DNA of 64,000 nucleotides from Hybos culiciformis (Eukaryota > Arthropoda > Insecta > Diptera > Hybotidae): positions 78,503,303 to 78,567,302 of the forward strand of contig OZ023274.1 in NCBI GenBank assembly GCA_964007475.1. The letters run 5' to 3'. The notes under the pieces are model-generated. The model did no database searches, was not told the DNA's origin, and saw only the letters and a program-made list of their open reading frames with translations. The position numbers and the translations under genes are program-made. Position 1 is the stretch's first letter. Every line of letters starts with the position of its first letter. Shown here in pieces: positions 1-14,200 of the stretch.

Positions 1-51
1 GAAGAAAAAACCGAAATTGTTATTAATTTTGAAGAATTAAGAATGTATTAA
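1..51 (+). CDS. possible 3' end of a coding exon (partial)
   Basis: The first 51 bases read without interruption in frame 1 as a 16-codon, charge-rich tail (EEKTEIVINFEELRMY) ending in TAA at 49-51. The purine-rich first codon positions are less A/T-monotonous than what follows, so this could be the last few codons of a gene lying mostly to the left of the window. Sixteen codons are too few to identify a family, and chance is a real alternative. No function is proposed. Confidence 0.2.
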   Translation, partial: EEKTEIVINFEELRMY

Positions 52-3000
52 AATTAACTAAAAAATAAAATAATTATGTTCAAAATGATGAATTTCTTAA
101 GAAGTTAGTTTAATTTTCACATTTCCATAAACTGATTTTCGATCCATATTTCTGGTTAAAAAACTTATAGGCTTAAAATATTTTTACAAGATTAAAAAAA
201 AAATAAATAATAATAATTTTAAATTTACATATTATTAATATTAATAAATTTTAATAGCCATCATAATACATTTAAATATATTTTCTTTCCTTTATTAAAA
301 TTTTTATTTAAAAAATTTATTAATCATGAATCATAATTATGTGTGTATATATGTTGTGTCTGCATAAATTAGTCCTTTTTGCGGCACTCCAATGTAGTAA
401 CTAAAATAATGGAATTATTTTTTTAAAAAATATTTGTTAAAAAACTATATATGTACATTAATTTTGATGTTAATTTTAAGATAATGGTATTAAATTTTTT
501 TTTTTGTGAGAGGAAAAAATAGTTTTAAAAATATTATAATGTCAGTGTAGGTTTCTTTTGATAAGGAAAATTATATCATAAGTACTTGAAACTCTTACAT
601 ACATATTATAGACATCAATTTTTATAATTTATTATAAAAATAAAAAATTATTCTTTTACATGAAATTTTGGATATTAGAAAATATTTGGTAATATAGGTA
701 TGTATGTACAAGACAAATTATCTGTGTATGGTCTTCCATCATAATAATCATATTATGAATAAATATTGATCATATTATTATGAATATACATTGAAATAAT
801 TCCGTGTATTAGTTATGCTTCAATTGGAAGAATAATACTTTATAATCAGTTTTTTTTCTTTGGTTTTAAACTATTCGAAACAAGAGACCGATGAAATTAC
901 ATTAGGAATTATTGCAAAGTTCGGAAGAAGAATATTGCTTAAGAAATATTTTCAAAATTCTAGTTTTCATTGAATTTTAAACTCGTTTTGGCTTATTACT
1001 TATTTCGAAAAATTATTAAAATTAAATTTAATTTCGTATACATTATTTTTACTGTTTCCTTGATAAACTTAAGTAATTTCTTTTAGAATTTTCTATAAAA
1101 AAAAGATTTTTCTTTTTTTTTGCCTAAAAGATAGTTCATATAAATGTTAAAATTATTTTTTTTTTGGTAAATTTTTGAAATATTTTCTCACACATTATTT
1201 TGATAGCAAAACATTATCTCTATTATCACATTCTATTTGTATATAAAAAAAAAAAAATTGTTAAATGTGAAAATTATGATGCCTCGACATGAACTAATGT
1301 TGTTCAAAGAATGTATATTTGAGACCAGTTAGAAAAGGTCTTGCATATTTTATGATTGTAAATATCTCTAACTATGTATAACACAAATAGTTCTTTTGTC
1401 TCCTAACAACATTGGGGCATCTTTCGAAAATATTTGAGAAGATTCATGCTTAATCTTTAATTAAATGAGATTCTCGCATATTGAAATAGAATAGTAGAAA
1501 GGGATTGAACAGTTAGGGAACCCAACAACTCGATATTGATACAATTAATCAAAAGACTTAAAATTAACTATTTTTTTTTTAATAACAATTTTTATTTTTG
1601 TCTTATTTTTGACACTAACATAATATATGAAAACTAATTTTAAAATTCGATTCTTGAACGAAGTGCAAATCTATAAAATTTATTCAGTAGGTACATATCG
1701 TCTTTAATTTGAATTTGCATTTGTAAATTTTGGTATTTGTGTTTTTATCTTATACCTTTTATCATGACATAATGTCACAATCAAAAGTTATGTTGTTTGC
1801 AGTATGAGGAGAACTTTTCTCAGAATTTATTTACATTTTTTTTTTTTCATTATAAAATTTTATTTTTCTAAAAAAGATACATGTACTCTGCACTGCATAC
1901 ATATACTACATATATTAGTTAGTTTAATAACAAAAAAAATGTGTTCATTTTTTTTCTAAAATTTCATTTTTAATGAAATGAAAGTTCCTTTTATGAATTT
2001 TTTTTTTTTTCATTTGGAATTTTGAAAAGTTTTTGTGAAATACGAAAAATTTTGGCAACATTACTCAGACTGCATTTTCTAAATGTGAAAAAATAACAGG
2101 GAGTAACTTCTGGGATAAAAATGTTAAGAAATTTTTCTATCTTATATTTTTGTTGGTGGTTAATTCAGTCTTGATGTCTGTTTATTTATTGATTTTTTTT
2201 TTTCAAAAGAATGAATAATGATCATCTACTAGAGAATTAGTTGGAATTCATGTATACTTTTAGAGAGAGAAAAATTATTGTTGATAGTTGGATACAACAA
2301 AATTTCGATAAGTAACCGGAGAAGAAAGCGATCCTCCATATATGTACTATTCTGGTTGTAAACCATTCAATTCTTAAGAGTGCTTTTCATAAAAACTTTT
2401 TTGTCGCCTCATTTTTAGTATTTCAGAAATGCCTTGGTTCACCATTTTTCGGAGTCATTAATTTAAATCCAAGAAATTGGATTTAGGAAAAAATTGTGTG
2501 CCCTTAGTAGTTCAACTGAAAGTAGTCACGTTTATTTTGAGAAAAAAAAAAGTTGGAATTTTCAAAATCATATTACATCAGTTGTATAAATCTATGATAA
2601 TATTTAAATTGTGGGAATATATAACAATTTAAATTTCAAATAACATCTTGCTGGCAAAAAATCTTTCGACATTTCCTTCAAACAAAAAAAGATTAAAAAA
2701 AGAAACGTATAATATTTAATTTTATTTCGATGCATCCTGCATCCTATAATGAGGAAAAAAAAATGTTTAAGGATTACGTGCCATATAGATTTCTAAGAAA
2801 TGCATACTTAACTTGCAAAGAAAAATAAAAAAAAAAAATAATTCCGAAATAAATAAAAATTGTATCAAATGAAGAAATTTTGAGAATTTTATTGTTTGAA
2901 TTCTTGTAAAATTTTGAATGGAAGCAAAGTCTGATCATATAAAGATTGCGTTCTGTTTTTTTTTTTTGGGAAACTCCTTCAAATGAAAATTTTCAAAGAT

Positions 3001-4628
3001 ATGTGTAGAAAAGAGGGAAAAAAAATTCTTTTCATTTATGATTTTTTTTCTTATGTGCTTCTTATAGAAAATAAATACGATATTTAAGTAAAAAAAAATA
3101 AGATAGTTATCTCTAACAATTTTAATTTTATAATTTTTATTATTAAAACAAAAAAAAAAATTATTTTTTGGAGAAGAATACCAAAAGGGTTTCGAACTTA
3201 AAATAATTAGAAATAATTTTCTTGAATTAATTATAATTTTTAGCAAAAATTTCATAAAGAACCGAAAATTGACATTAAACCTAATAAATTTATTTGGTTA
3301 AGAACTTCAAGTTTTATCTTTGTCATTCGATTTATTTCATTATTTAAAAATGTTTCTGCTACAATCAAAAAATATTCAATTTAAATAAAGATTCAATAAG
3401 AAACAGTCACTATAACTCTTTTTAAATTCACTAGCCATTAATTCAACATGTCACTTTAACTTTATAGTTTTATAAGGCTCTATAGGCCACACTGTTGTAG
3501 ATAGAAGAAAACAATATTCTGATTTGACATCACCTTTCTGGAAAAAATAACTTTTTGCCTGCACTTTGTTTAATAAAAAAATTCTAGAATTGCTTCAAAA
3601 ATCATATTCATGTAATAAAATCATTTAATTAAGTATAAAAAATTTCATAAAAAAAAAATTCTTCTAAGCGATAAATTGTTTTACAATTAACTTGTGGTAA
3701 ATATTAAAAAAATATTTCTTATCCTTTGCCATACAATTTTTGTTTCTTCGCGTATCGTAAAAAGTTACTCGAACTAGGAAATTTACATTATTATTCAAAA
3801 AAAAAAAGGCGCATTAAACTCTTTACCTAAATTTTAATAATAAATATAAAAGGATAAAAGCTAACACTAAGTATGTACGTATAATATTATAAATGTGTAA
3901 TTCATAATTTTTGGTCCATTCTGGGTTTTATTATTTTTTTTTTAGTTTTTTTGTTTTTCAAAACCACACATAATGTATGTGTTGTACTGAGTTGATGTTC
4001 CACACGATTTATAATGTTTTCATTCATCATTTATGTTTACATTACATTTTCATTTTTCAAGGAAATATCCTATATATTTTCTTCTTTCTATATTGTTGAT
4101 TTTTTTTTATTCATTTTCAAAGCTTTTAATGTTTATGCATCAAATCGTTGCACATAAATATTAAAGCTGTCAAATAAAAAAGAAAAAAAAAACTTAGTAT
4201 AAATGAATTTATATTTCTATGTAACAATAATAGTACACAATTATAGCATTATCATTGCATTTATATGTTTTCCTGTTTGAAAAAAAAAACTAACTAACAT
4301 TTTTGTTCTAACAATTCTTGTAAATTGTAAAAAGGAATTTTTTTTTTTTCAATTCAATGTAATTAAAGAAAAATAATATAAAAAAAAATTAAAATTGAGA
4401 GTAGAAATTTTTAAATTTTTTTTCTTTTTGATTTTGGTTTTTAATAATTTTACTTTAACTCGTTGTTAGCACAATTTGGCTGTATAACATCACAGTTCAA
4501 AAATGAATAATAACACTGTAATATTCAAGAGCTACATACTAATTCAACTAACTTTAGTAGTTTTAATTTAATTTTATGAAGTTATTAATATTTCAGTATT
4601 AATTTATTTAATTGATATAATCTTCTTA
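52..4628. other. gene-poor A+T-rich stretch
   Basis: This is non-coding in appearance, dominated by poly-A/poly-T runs of 8-12 bases and TATATA tracts. The only open frame of note, on the minus strand at 2935-3255, consists almost entirely of F, K, N and I codons from homopolymers, and I do not regard it as a gene. A short imperfect inverted pair near 1281-1310 and 1404-1425 (GATGCC...AATGTTGTT) is the only other structure I noticed. It may be intergenic or the inside of a long intron. Confidence 0.5.
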
Positions 4629-5277
4629 TAAATAAAAATGAAAATTCTCTGTTTCTCTGATTCTCTGTTTCTCTGTTTCTCTGTTTCTCTGTCCTCAATC
4701 ACGCATAAACCGCTGGACCGATTTGGCTGAAATTTTGAACTTAAGTATCATTGGGGCCCGAGATGGTTATAGGGTACTAGAAATTTTGATCCGAGGCCCC
4801 GGCTACCTTAGAAGCCGCTTTTGAAATTTAGGTATATTCCAATAAAATATAGTAGCGTTGGACCCGAAAACCCTATTTAAAAAACTGGATGTTGAGAGGC
4901 CCCCAACCGTTGTCCCAGGGCTCAATTGGAGGGCTATACAACAAATTTCGAAATTTTGTAATTTTGAAAATATGAAGCCTAGAGACCCGAGATAGTTATA
5001 GGGTTCTAGAAATTTTTGATCCGAAGCACGGGGGGCTGAGTATCCGAGACTCCGACGGAACGCGGTTTTGCATTTGAGGTACCTATATTCCGATAAAATA
5101 TTATAGTGTTGGACCCGAATCGACTATTTAGAAGACTGGATGTGTTAAGGCACCGGAGAAGTGGCTATTTAACAAATTTTGAAATTCTGTTTTTTTAGTG
5201 CACAAAATCTGAATTAAAGTGTTTTGATATTAATATAAGTTCGGTACTACCGTGCGAAGCCGGGTATTTCGAGTAGT
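4629..5277 (+). mobile_element. Helitron-like non-autonomous repeat with internal direct duplication
   Basis: This G+C-richer island of about 650 bp stands out sharply from its surroundings. It begins with an 8-bp microsatellite based on TTTCTCTG (4644-4693), followed by a block reading CCGCTGGACCGATTTGGCTG at 4710-4729. It contains two degenerate direct copies of one module, the first with CCCGAGATGGTTATAGGGT near 4758, the second with CCCGAGATAGTTATAGGGT near 4986; each is followed by a TTGGACCCGAA block (4859, 5112). The right end has a short hairpin (CCGTGCGAAGCCGGG, 5250-5264) and then GAGTAGTT. From memory of insect genomes, such GACCGATTTGG starts and GCGAAGCCGGG hairpin ends belong to widespread non-autonomous repeats often assigned to Helitrons; the canonical CTAG-type terminus is degraded here. 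There is no coding capacity. Class and exact ends are tentative. Confidence 0.5.
4644..4693 (+). repeat. (TTTCTCTG)n microsatellite
   Basis: Five to six imperfect copies of an 8-bp pyrimidine-rich unit form the left part of the Helitron-like repeat. One copy carries a T-to-A change (GATTCTCTG). Its position at the edge of the element suggests that it belongs to the element. Confidence 0.75.
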
Positions 5278-5280
5278 TAC

Positions 5281-8200
5281 TTATAAATTGTTGCAATGGA
5301 TATATGTATAAATAAATAGTAGGGATAATAAAGTACAAGATGTCCATTGGGTACCAAAGGTTTTCTTTTAAATATCACAATTCCTACTGATCGTCCTCAA
5401 ATTCTCTTGTTATAGAACAGAAATCTCAATCTGGAAAAATATGATGAACAAATAATACAAGTACCTCTTTCTCACTTTATATTGAACTGTTTATGAGCTT
5501 TCCGTAAGGTATGTGAAAATTTCAAATTTTAATCCCATGGTGATATTTATCTAAATGATGATCCTTGGATAAATATTTAAAATAAAATTATAATTTAAAT
5601 GGGTAGATTATTAAAACTGGAATAATACATATGTTGGTAATACAATAAAATTAACATTTTTTCCCGTCAAATTTATCTTCATGGTTTTTCTTTAAAAGTT
5701 TATCAGATTTTTATCCGAAATAAATAGTTTTATTATTCTGAATTTTCTTAACTCGAAATTACATTTTAAAGTTTTTTTGTTCTTAAAAATATAGGCGCAC
5801 AAGAATTGTCTTATGTTTGACATTGAATAATGAAAATGCATTTTCTATTTTTATTTATATATACATAAATTTACTGTATTTATTAAATCTTACCATTCTT
5901 TTTTTTTGTCTAAGTTATTCTAAGTTATTTTGTGTTTTTATTTATTGAAAAATTAGGTCCATTTAGAAAATAAATATAATAAATATAAGATGAATTTATC
6001 TTATACGAAAATAAGAAGATATATATTTACAAAGTATCCTCTTAAGGGAACCGAAGATAATTGTTAAAGAAATAATTTGTTGTTTATTTTTTATTTTATT
6101 TTTTTTGTTGCATTTAAGAAAACGTTTAAATGAAATTAAATTTTCATTTATTCCTGGGAGGGAAATGAAATGATAAAATTATAAGAACATTGTTTTAGAA
6201 AGTTCATAGAATAGTATCCAGAAAAATTTTAATTTTAAATATCTTGGAGTTTGTGTTGACTTGTGAAAATTTTATACTTTTGGAAACTTTTTTATTTTTA
6301 ATAAGCTGGCAACATCGAAGTTAGTAAGATGCTTTTATATAACTTGAATAATATGAGATCACATGAGGTGGGATGTTTCAGTTCAATTGTCAAAAATAAT
6401 ATTAGTGCACACACATTTCTGTACGGATTAATTTTGATTGCATTTTATTTGGGTATTATTTTAGAAAGCACTGCTCCTGTGTCTTGGTCATCACCACATA
6501 AGAAAGTTACCTAAAAAGGGGCCAGTTACGGATCTGGTTTAATAATACACAAATTTTCATGTTTTACAGAGTTTAAGCTTGGAATCCAGTATAATACTAT
6601 CAAATGAAACGCAGTCAAATTATATTCATAGTCAAGAAATATTAATTCAGAATTAATTTATTTCCCAGAAATGAAATTAACTTTATTTACCAATAACAAA
6701 TATAATGAGTATATCTTAAGATAATAAATGCACCTAAAGGATAATAAAAAAAGTTTTCTGCCCAGAAATAAAAACATAAGATATAAAAAACTGTTTTTCA
6801 TTTCCTATGAATTTTCAAAGAGAAGCGACAAAAAATTTATACAAGAATTTTCCATTTGTATGCATTTTATTTTTTTGGTTTGAATAAAAATGAAGGCCAT
6901 AAAATTGTCTAAAGAGTTTTTTGTTTACAAGATTCTTACTTTTTATTTAATTTTCTTTGCTCATGAGGAAATTTTTTTAAATTAATTAAGAAAAAATAAA
7001 TATTAAGAAGTCGAAGCCTTTTACGTAACGCTTAATCTTAACAGACGAACGATTTAGAGACAGTCTATAAAATGCGAATAAGAGCTAAATTGCGTTCAAA
7101 TTTAAATTTCAAAATTTTAGAGAAATTTTTTTACAGTTTTGCTCAAAATATGTCTGAAAAATATCAAATTAAAAGTTTCAAATTAAAATAGAAATGAATA
7201 ATTTTAATAAGCTGCATCAATAATAGTTACTAATGGTCTTAAACCTCTAGCTTAGTAACTTAAAAAACTTATTAATGATTCTTCCAAATCTCAGTGTTAA
7301 CAAAAGTAGAAAAAATAATAATAATAATAAATATAGTTCTGACCTAAAAATCATTGAGGAATTTATTGGCGCAATTAATAAACTTCCTATATAATTATTT
7401 AATTGAAAAAGTTCTTAATTTAAAAAGTTAGTATCTCTATATGTACATTGTGCTTATAAACACTAACATTATTAAATTATTATGTATAATGTAATGCATC
7501 AATATTACATAAATTGCAAATAATGTACATAGAATTTCACTTTTTCATATTACATTCAATATTATACATACATGAACTATTTTATTTGACCTAAATTTTT
7601 TGAAAATTTCAAGAAAGAAAATAAATTCAAAGTAAATTTTAAATTGTGAAAATAACTAACCATTATACATACCTTCTAGAAACAAAACAAATCAAATTGT
7701 AATTTCTATTTTAAAATGTAATTAAATTGCATTGTGAAATATGTGTATAAATAAATTATTTTTAAAATTGCATGATTTCATTTTTATTAAATTTAGGTCT
7801 TTATCTCTCCCATTATTATTATATTCTTCTAAGTTCAAATTTTCTTTACATTTTCTCTACTATTCTTAAAATATTTTTTTTTATTTTTGTTTTTTATTTT
7901 TTTTTTGAAAACCTGCTTAACCCCTTTATTTTCCCCATTTTGCATAAACGTTTATTATTTTTTTTATCTATGGCAGTAAAAAAAAAAAGCATAATGAAAA
8001 CATAAAGAACTATATATACTTATAAAAGCGACATAGCTTTTGTTTTTTTTTTTATTTTGTTCAAAAACATATTTTTACTACCTATAAATTTTCCAATAAA
8101 AGTGTTCTACATTTCGAATTCATTACGAAAGAAAAATTTAGATTGAAATGTTAAATTTTCTATTATTTTTTTTTGTTTTTTTACCCAAATATGCACAAAA

Positions 8201-11200
8201 AATAGAAAACAAAGTTGAAAAGTGCAGTTTTTGAAGCTGAAATAAAAAGTGCATAAAACCGAGGACAAAATTATTTTTATACAAAAGGCATTTTAGGTAT
8301 GAAAATAGTTAATAAAATGTCAGTTAAAGTTAAATAATTTTTTGTGTAAAATACCATGTTCAGACTTGAACTAAAAATTAAATATTTTCTGTTTGAAACA
8401 AATTTAAATCTTAATATGGTTTAGTCTGAAATTTATTATTGATTTTTAATAAAAGTTCTTTTGCTCGAAATAAGATACTTCGTTCGGGAAATTTCAATAA
8501 GGGGAAAATTCCGATTATTTTTCTATTTTCCGACTTTAAATGTGAAAATGTTTTGAGATAAAATTGAAAGCTTTCAAAGTTCTGTAGTAATTTTCAGAAG
8601 AATCAATCTTAAGTTAAAAATTCAGCGGGAAGTTATTATTATTATGTCAAGTTAATTAGTGTTCTAAGATTATGCTATTTTATTCCTTTTTTTAAATAAA
8701 ATTAACAATATCAACAACAGAAATTAGACTAAAAAAAAAATATTATAATAAATGAAACGTAGAGAAAAAACCAAACAAATAAAGACATTAAATTTATGTA
8801 AAATTGAAAAAGCAAAAAGTAAAGTGGAAAAAAAAAGTTACTTCGACAAAGTTTAGTACTCTTACAAAGTTCTGTTAACACAAACTTTTGGAACTTTTAA
8901 CTAATGAAATCTGATTCTCTAGCAATGATTTATTCTTTACTGTTAAATGAATACAAAAATTGGAACGGAAATTTACTTTTTCGCTTTATATGTTGAATTC
9001 CATTTTATAAATATATATAGAATTATTTTCATTTTTATTTATGGGAATAAAGGATATATAAATTCATCAGCATAACAGAAAGGATGAAAAATTGGTTAAA
9101 AAAATTTTGTAATTTTTTTTTTTTATTTTGCCATTTTTGATTCCTTTGAGTATATTTATTTAAAGTAGCAAAAATCCAATATAGAATATAAAACATAGAA
9201 AATTTAAATTGCATGTCTCATGCAAATTTTTTTTTTTGCATTTTTGTTTAATAAGTAAGTAGTTTAAAAATTTGCATGCACAATATGTTTTAAATTTTTA
9301 AAGATTTTGCTCTTTTTTTTTTCCCCCTCGAATCAAAAATCAGTTTAAAGACCTCAAATATTTGAATAATTCAATTCGATGGATGCATGTAGGTTATATA
9401 TTATGGATTTTATTGCAGTTCTGTTACAAATAAAAAGAAAATGAATGAATAATTTTATAAAAATAGACATATTTGAGTTTTTTTTTTAAACCGACAGCGA
9501 CAGTATCAATATTATCTTGATTCTTCCGCATCCCTTAATAAATAATTAAATGAAAGCGGCTCATATTATATTTATAATAACACACCATAGTCTACTTTAT
9601 AGTCTATTACTATATACAATCTTGTATATATGTCAATATTATTAAAATAATTTATATTTGAGAAAATGTATAAATAGAGAGTATAGTAGATAAAGGACAA
9701 AAATTTGTTTCTGAATGGTTTCAATTAAAAATGAAGCGTACTTAAAACTCTAAATCGTTTCGTACTTTCAATATTTATTAAAAATAACTTCAGTACGTTA
9801 AATTAAAAAAAAGAAACATAATACAAACAATTTTTGAAAAGGACATTGTACCAATTTTCATATTATTTTATAATGATAATAAGGTTTATGAACTTTCCAA
9901 AAAAATAATGGTTTGTTGACATAATGAAATGAATGAATCTACTTATTTTTTTTTCATAGTAAATATACGATTTTTTTTTTTCATTAAAATTTTTGTGAAT
10001 AAATTTTTTTCTTTATAATCTAATTTCAATGACAATAGTAGCTTTTATAAAGAAAACAACTTTATTGCAATTTTTGATGCTTTTTCTTTTATTGCGACAC
10101 AATGAAATTGTTGGGGTTTAGAAAAATATAATTTTCCCATTATTATTATTTTTTTTTCTTTTTTGTGATAATAAAATGTACAGAAAGTACATACAAAAAA
10201 TGTCTTAAGCTATTAAGATTTTGAATTTAAGGCAATATTTAACTTTATTTACTTTAACATTATAGTTTTTTTTTCTTTAAGTGAAATAGTTAATAAATAT
10301 TTTTTTAGTCCAAAACAAAAGGGGAAACAAAATTAATTAAAAAAAAAAGAATTGGAGGGCTCATTATAGTTAAAAATAAAAATAAAATTTACAAAATCAA
10401 ACGCCTCTGAAAAACTCTTCTGAGTGTACCTTAAAAAAATTAAATCAACGTACGACAACTGCATTAACTCTGATTTTCAAATGACATTTTAAGGTCCATC
10501 ATTTAAGTAATAAGTTAACAAACATTATTTCAGCATAATTGCAAAGTTTTAAAACATTTTCTTTTTATTTCTAATTTTTTTTTCAAGTTGAACTTAGACC
10601 ATATGGATTCCTTCTCTTAAAGATTTACTTCCAAAATAAATCTCAATATATTGAATTTCATTATTTGGTGAGTAAAAACCTTTATAAAAATAATATAATT
10701 CACTTTTAAATTTTTTAAAAGATGATTTATGAATGCTTGTACAACTGAAAGCGTATATAAAAGCTAGATTTATAATAACTAAAAAAAATTCAAATTTTTT
10801 AATGACATGCAAATATTTTATTTAAAATTTCTGTCTCTGAGCTCAAACTATATCTGTATAACTATAAAATATGTGCTTTAAACATTAAAGGCATTAAAGT
10901 CCCTCATCACATAATAATGAAATAAAATGACAATTCATGAATTTTGTTACACATACAGTATTTTGAAATTTTGAATATTAATAATAAAATTTTGACATTA
11001 TTTATCAACAATTTAAATTAATTCGCGAAATATTTTTCATAAATCTTTCCTCCAAAAATCCTATAATATACCTTGAAAAAAGATACATACAAATAATTTT
11101 GTTAAAAATTGTTTTAAAATAATTCAGAATGCCAAAAAAAAAAAAATTTCAAATTTTTAAAAATGATAATGAAACAAAATTATTCATAGAATTTTTTAAG

Positions 11201-14200
11201 TAAATTTTTTTAAAAATGAAAAATATTGTTAATATATAATAATTTTCTATTTTTGTTTCAAATGAATTTAAATTTAATGTGTGTGTACAACAGTACAGTA
11301 TAGCAATATTACGGTCGTAATACATAATTAAATTTTGTGGTATCTTAATTAGTTTTTAATCACAATCAGGATAATATTTATTTTAAAATTGGATTATTAG
11401 AATAATGAATATTTTATTACTTTTTTTTTATATGAATAGTGATCATATGTTTATTTTATATTATGAAGGTACAATCGTACAATGTATAGTTATTTGACTT
11501 CTAATTAAGAACATATTTATACCTAATGATTTTTTCAAGTTTGTACTCGAAGGATTTGATAAACTGTAGTGAAAAACAACTGGAAAGACCACAACGGAGA
11601 AAATTACTTCTCTTTTTTTCTATGTCCTTTTAATTCATTGTTATATATTGGGTATATACATAATAACATAAAGATCTTTTAAAAATTCATTTATAAACGT
11701 AAGAACAATTGCGCCCCTACAAACTGTCAGGTTTCATATGATAATTCAACAACTTTACGAAGGATATCATTTTATTTTATATTTTGATAATAATATCTAA
11801 ATTTTAAAATATGTAAATCTACAAATTTTTAAAATTCGGAAAATTAATATTATTTATGTGTTGTGAATTTTACAATAACTCAAAAAATGTTATCAGATTT
11901 ATAAAAAATAAAATAAAAAAATAAATTGTGTTATACATTTTGAAAATTTTACAAAAAATATTCTTTGAATGAAAAATTATTGAAGATTTTTACATGCATA
12001 AGTACATTTTATTTATAGCAAAATAATATTTTATAGTTTATATAGTTATAGAAAAAAGGATTGTTATGTTTTCCATTCAATTTTTTTTTTATCGAAAACA
12101 TGGTCTGTAAATAAAAATTTAGATAACATTTATTTTATTTTGAAATCCTTTTTTCTATTATGAATTTTATTTAAGCTTTGTGGAAAATTTTATAAGTATT
12201 TTTATTAAATAAAAAATGCAATTAATTCTTTATTATTCAAATATTATCATCGTCTTCTTGAATAATGTTTTATTTTATTTTATTTTAGTTTTTTTTTTTT
12301 TTTCATTTTAAAAATCCACACATGCAGACAAATAATCTTGATGATTTATAGCGCCGACATTTATTTGAAAAAAAAAAAAAAAAAAAAATATATATATAAT
12401 TCATTTTATACATATTTGAACATAGAAAACTATTAAAAATCAAGGACTCGCTTTTTAAAATATATTGCATATATACATTATATACTTTTGAGTTATAATA
12501 TTATTATTTTAGCATAAAAATCGTTTTTAATATTTAAAAATCTCATATTTATTCATTTCTAATTATATTTTCATAAATGTATTATTCAAGTTTATGGATT
12601 ATGGATAGCTTAACTATCTCATCCAGAAATATAATCCAGAAGTGAATAATAATAATAATAATGATAATAATAATAATATCCTTTTTCAAGTTTAAAATCC
12701 AAGGCTAATATTTTTTTATTCATATAACTATGCACATTTCAATTAATATAAAAGAATCATTTTTTTTATTATATCAGAATGAAATAAGTTTTAGTCTTAT
12801 CACTTTTTGTACTATGTATGTAATAAATACATTTTTATATATTCTACATATTCATATATACATTATAATTCAGATTCTAGTTTAGTGGCATTATCTTGCG
12901 TACGGATTCTGTATTTTGTGATCGCTGTTTCTGAAGTTTACTCGAATAAAGTGTTATTAATTCATATTAAATTTATATTTTTTAATTACTAATATTGAAG
13001 TGGTATACTTTCCTTTTCCTTTATTGAAGTTAATTTCTGTTAATTTTATATATGTATTAATAATAAAAATCATTATAAATTATTTACTTTAATTAATATT
13101 TGATATTAATAATATTAATTTTAATTTTTAATTAATATTTAATATTAATATTTTTGAATTGATACGGTTCTCTCGACTAATTAGGAACACTTCAAGGTAG
13201 AAATATTAGTTAAATTATATACATTCTTGATATTTTATAATTTATTAAAGCGTAAAGTTTATAAAAATTTCCTATCTTATTTCTTAAGGAAATATACATA
13301 ATATTGTATGTATGTATATTAAAATAAATATATAGCTTTATACTTATATTTCATACCTAAATATCATAATTTTTCAATAAACAAGAATAAATAACATAAG
13401 GTAGAAAAGTTTCACATAAAAATTGATAACATTCTTATATTTTCTTTCTTATTGTATATCATTTTCTATACATATTTATATTTATTTATTTTTTATTTGT
13501 AAGAAGGTGATATAGAATAAACTTTTATTACCATATTTCCAGAGGAAATTGATAATATTTTTCATATTTGTACAAGGTACATTTATATCGAATTGTTAGG
13601 TGTAGAAATATAATAAATCAACAGATGATTTTATCGAAAAAGTTTTTTGTTCAGAATACAGAAAATCAATTAAAGGTCGATTATAAACTTTTTATTGAAA
13701 AAATTAAATTTTTTTTATTTATAAAAAAAGTATAAAATGTATTACAGCTACCTTCATATGTATACGTCAATTTTAAGGATTATTGTGGATTTGTATGAAA
13801 ATTTGTTTTTATGTGAAAATTCGGAATATTACATTTTTTTATGATGTCGAAGCTCAAAATATTGATTTATAATATTGAAAAATATATGATATTTATAATA
13901 TTTAAAATTTGCTATATAATTTTTTTGTGCCAAATGTGTATAAAGCTGAAATCTTGTTAATCAAGGCCGTATGCGAATAAAAATTTTGAAATGAAAATCC
14001 TCTACAGTTTCAGTTTTTTTTATTTGAATTTTCAACATTCCGAGGTGGCTGAAAGAGAAAACTTATAATTTAATTTTCCATTATTGTCCTTTTTTTTAAA
14101 ATACAAAGGAAAAATTTAATTGATAAAACTGCTTTCCACTGTAAATCTACAATTTTTATCACATTTCAAAATAGTTTTTCTCTTTAAATCAATTCCTATG

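Noticed and set aside
1281..1425. Imperfect inverted pair GATGCC...AATGTTGTT as transposon ends
   Set aside because: The match covers under 17 bases with a gap, does not extend, and has no target duplication.
2935..3255. 106-codon minus-strand open frame
   Set aside because: Its composition is almost only F, K, N, I and S from poly-A/T tracts; there is no motif, and such frames are expected by chance at this A+T content.
6329..6514. 61-codon open frame with a hydrophobic stretch and slightly higher G+C
   Set aside because: No homology I can recognise, no splice-site pattern and no neighbouring exons. It was worth a glance but cannot be supported as a gene.
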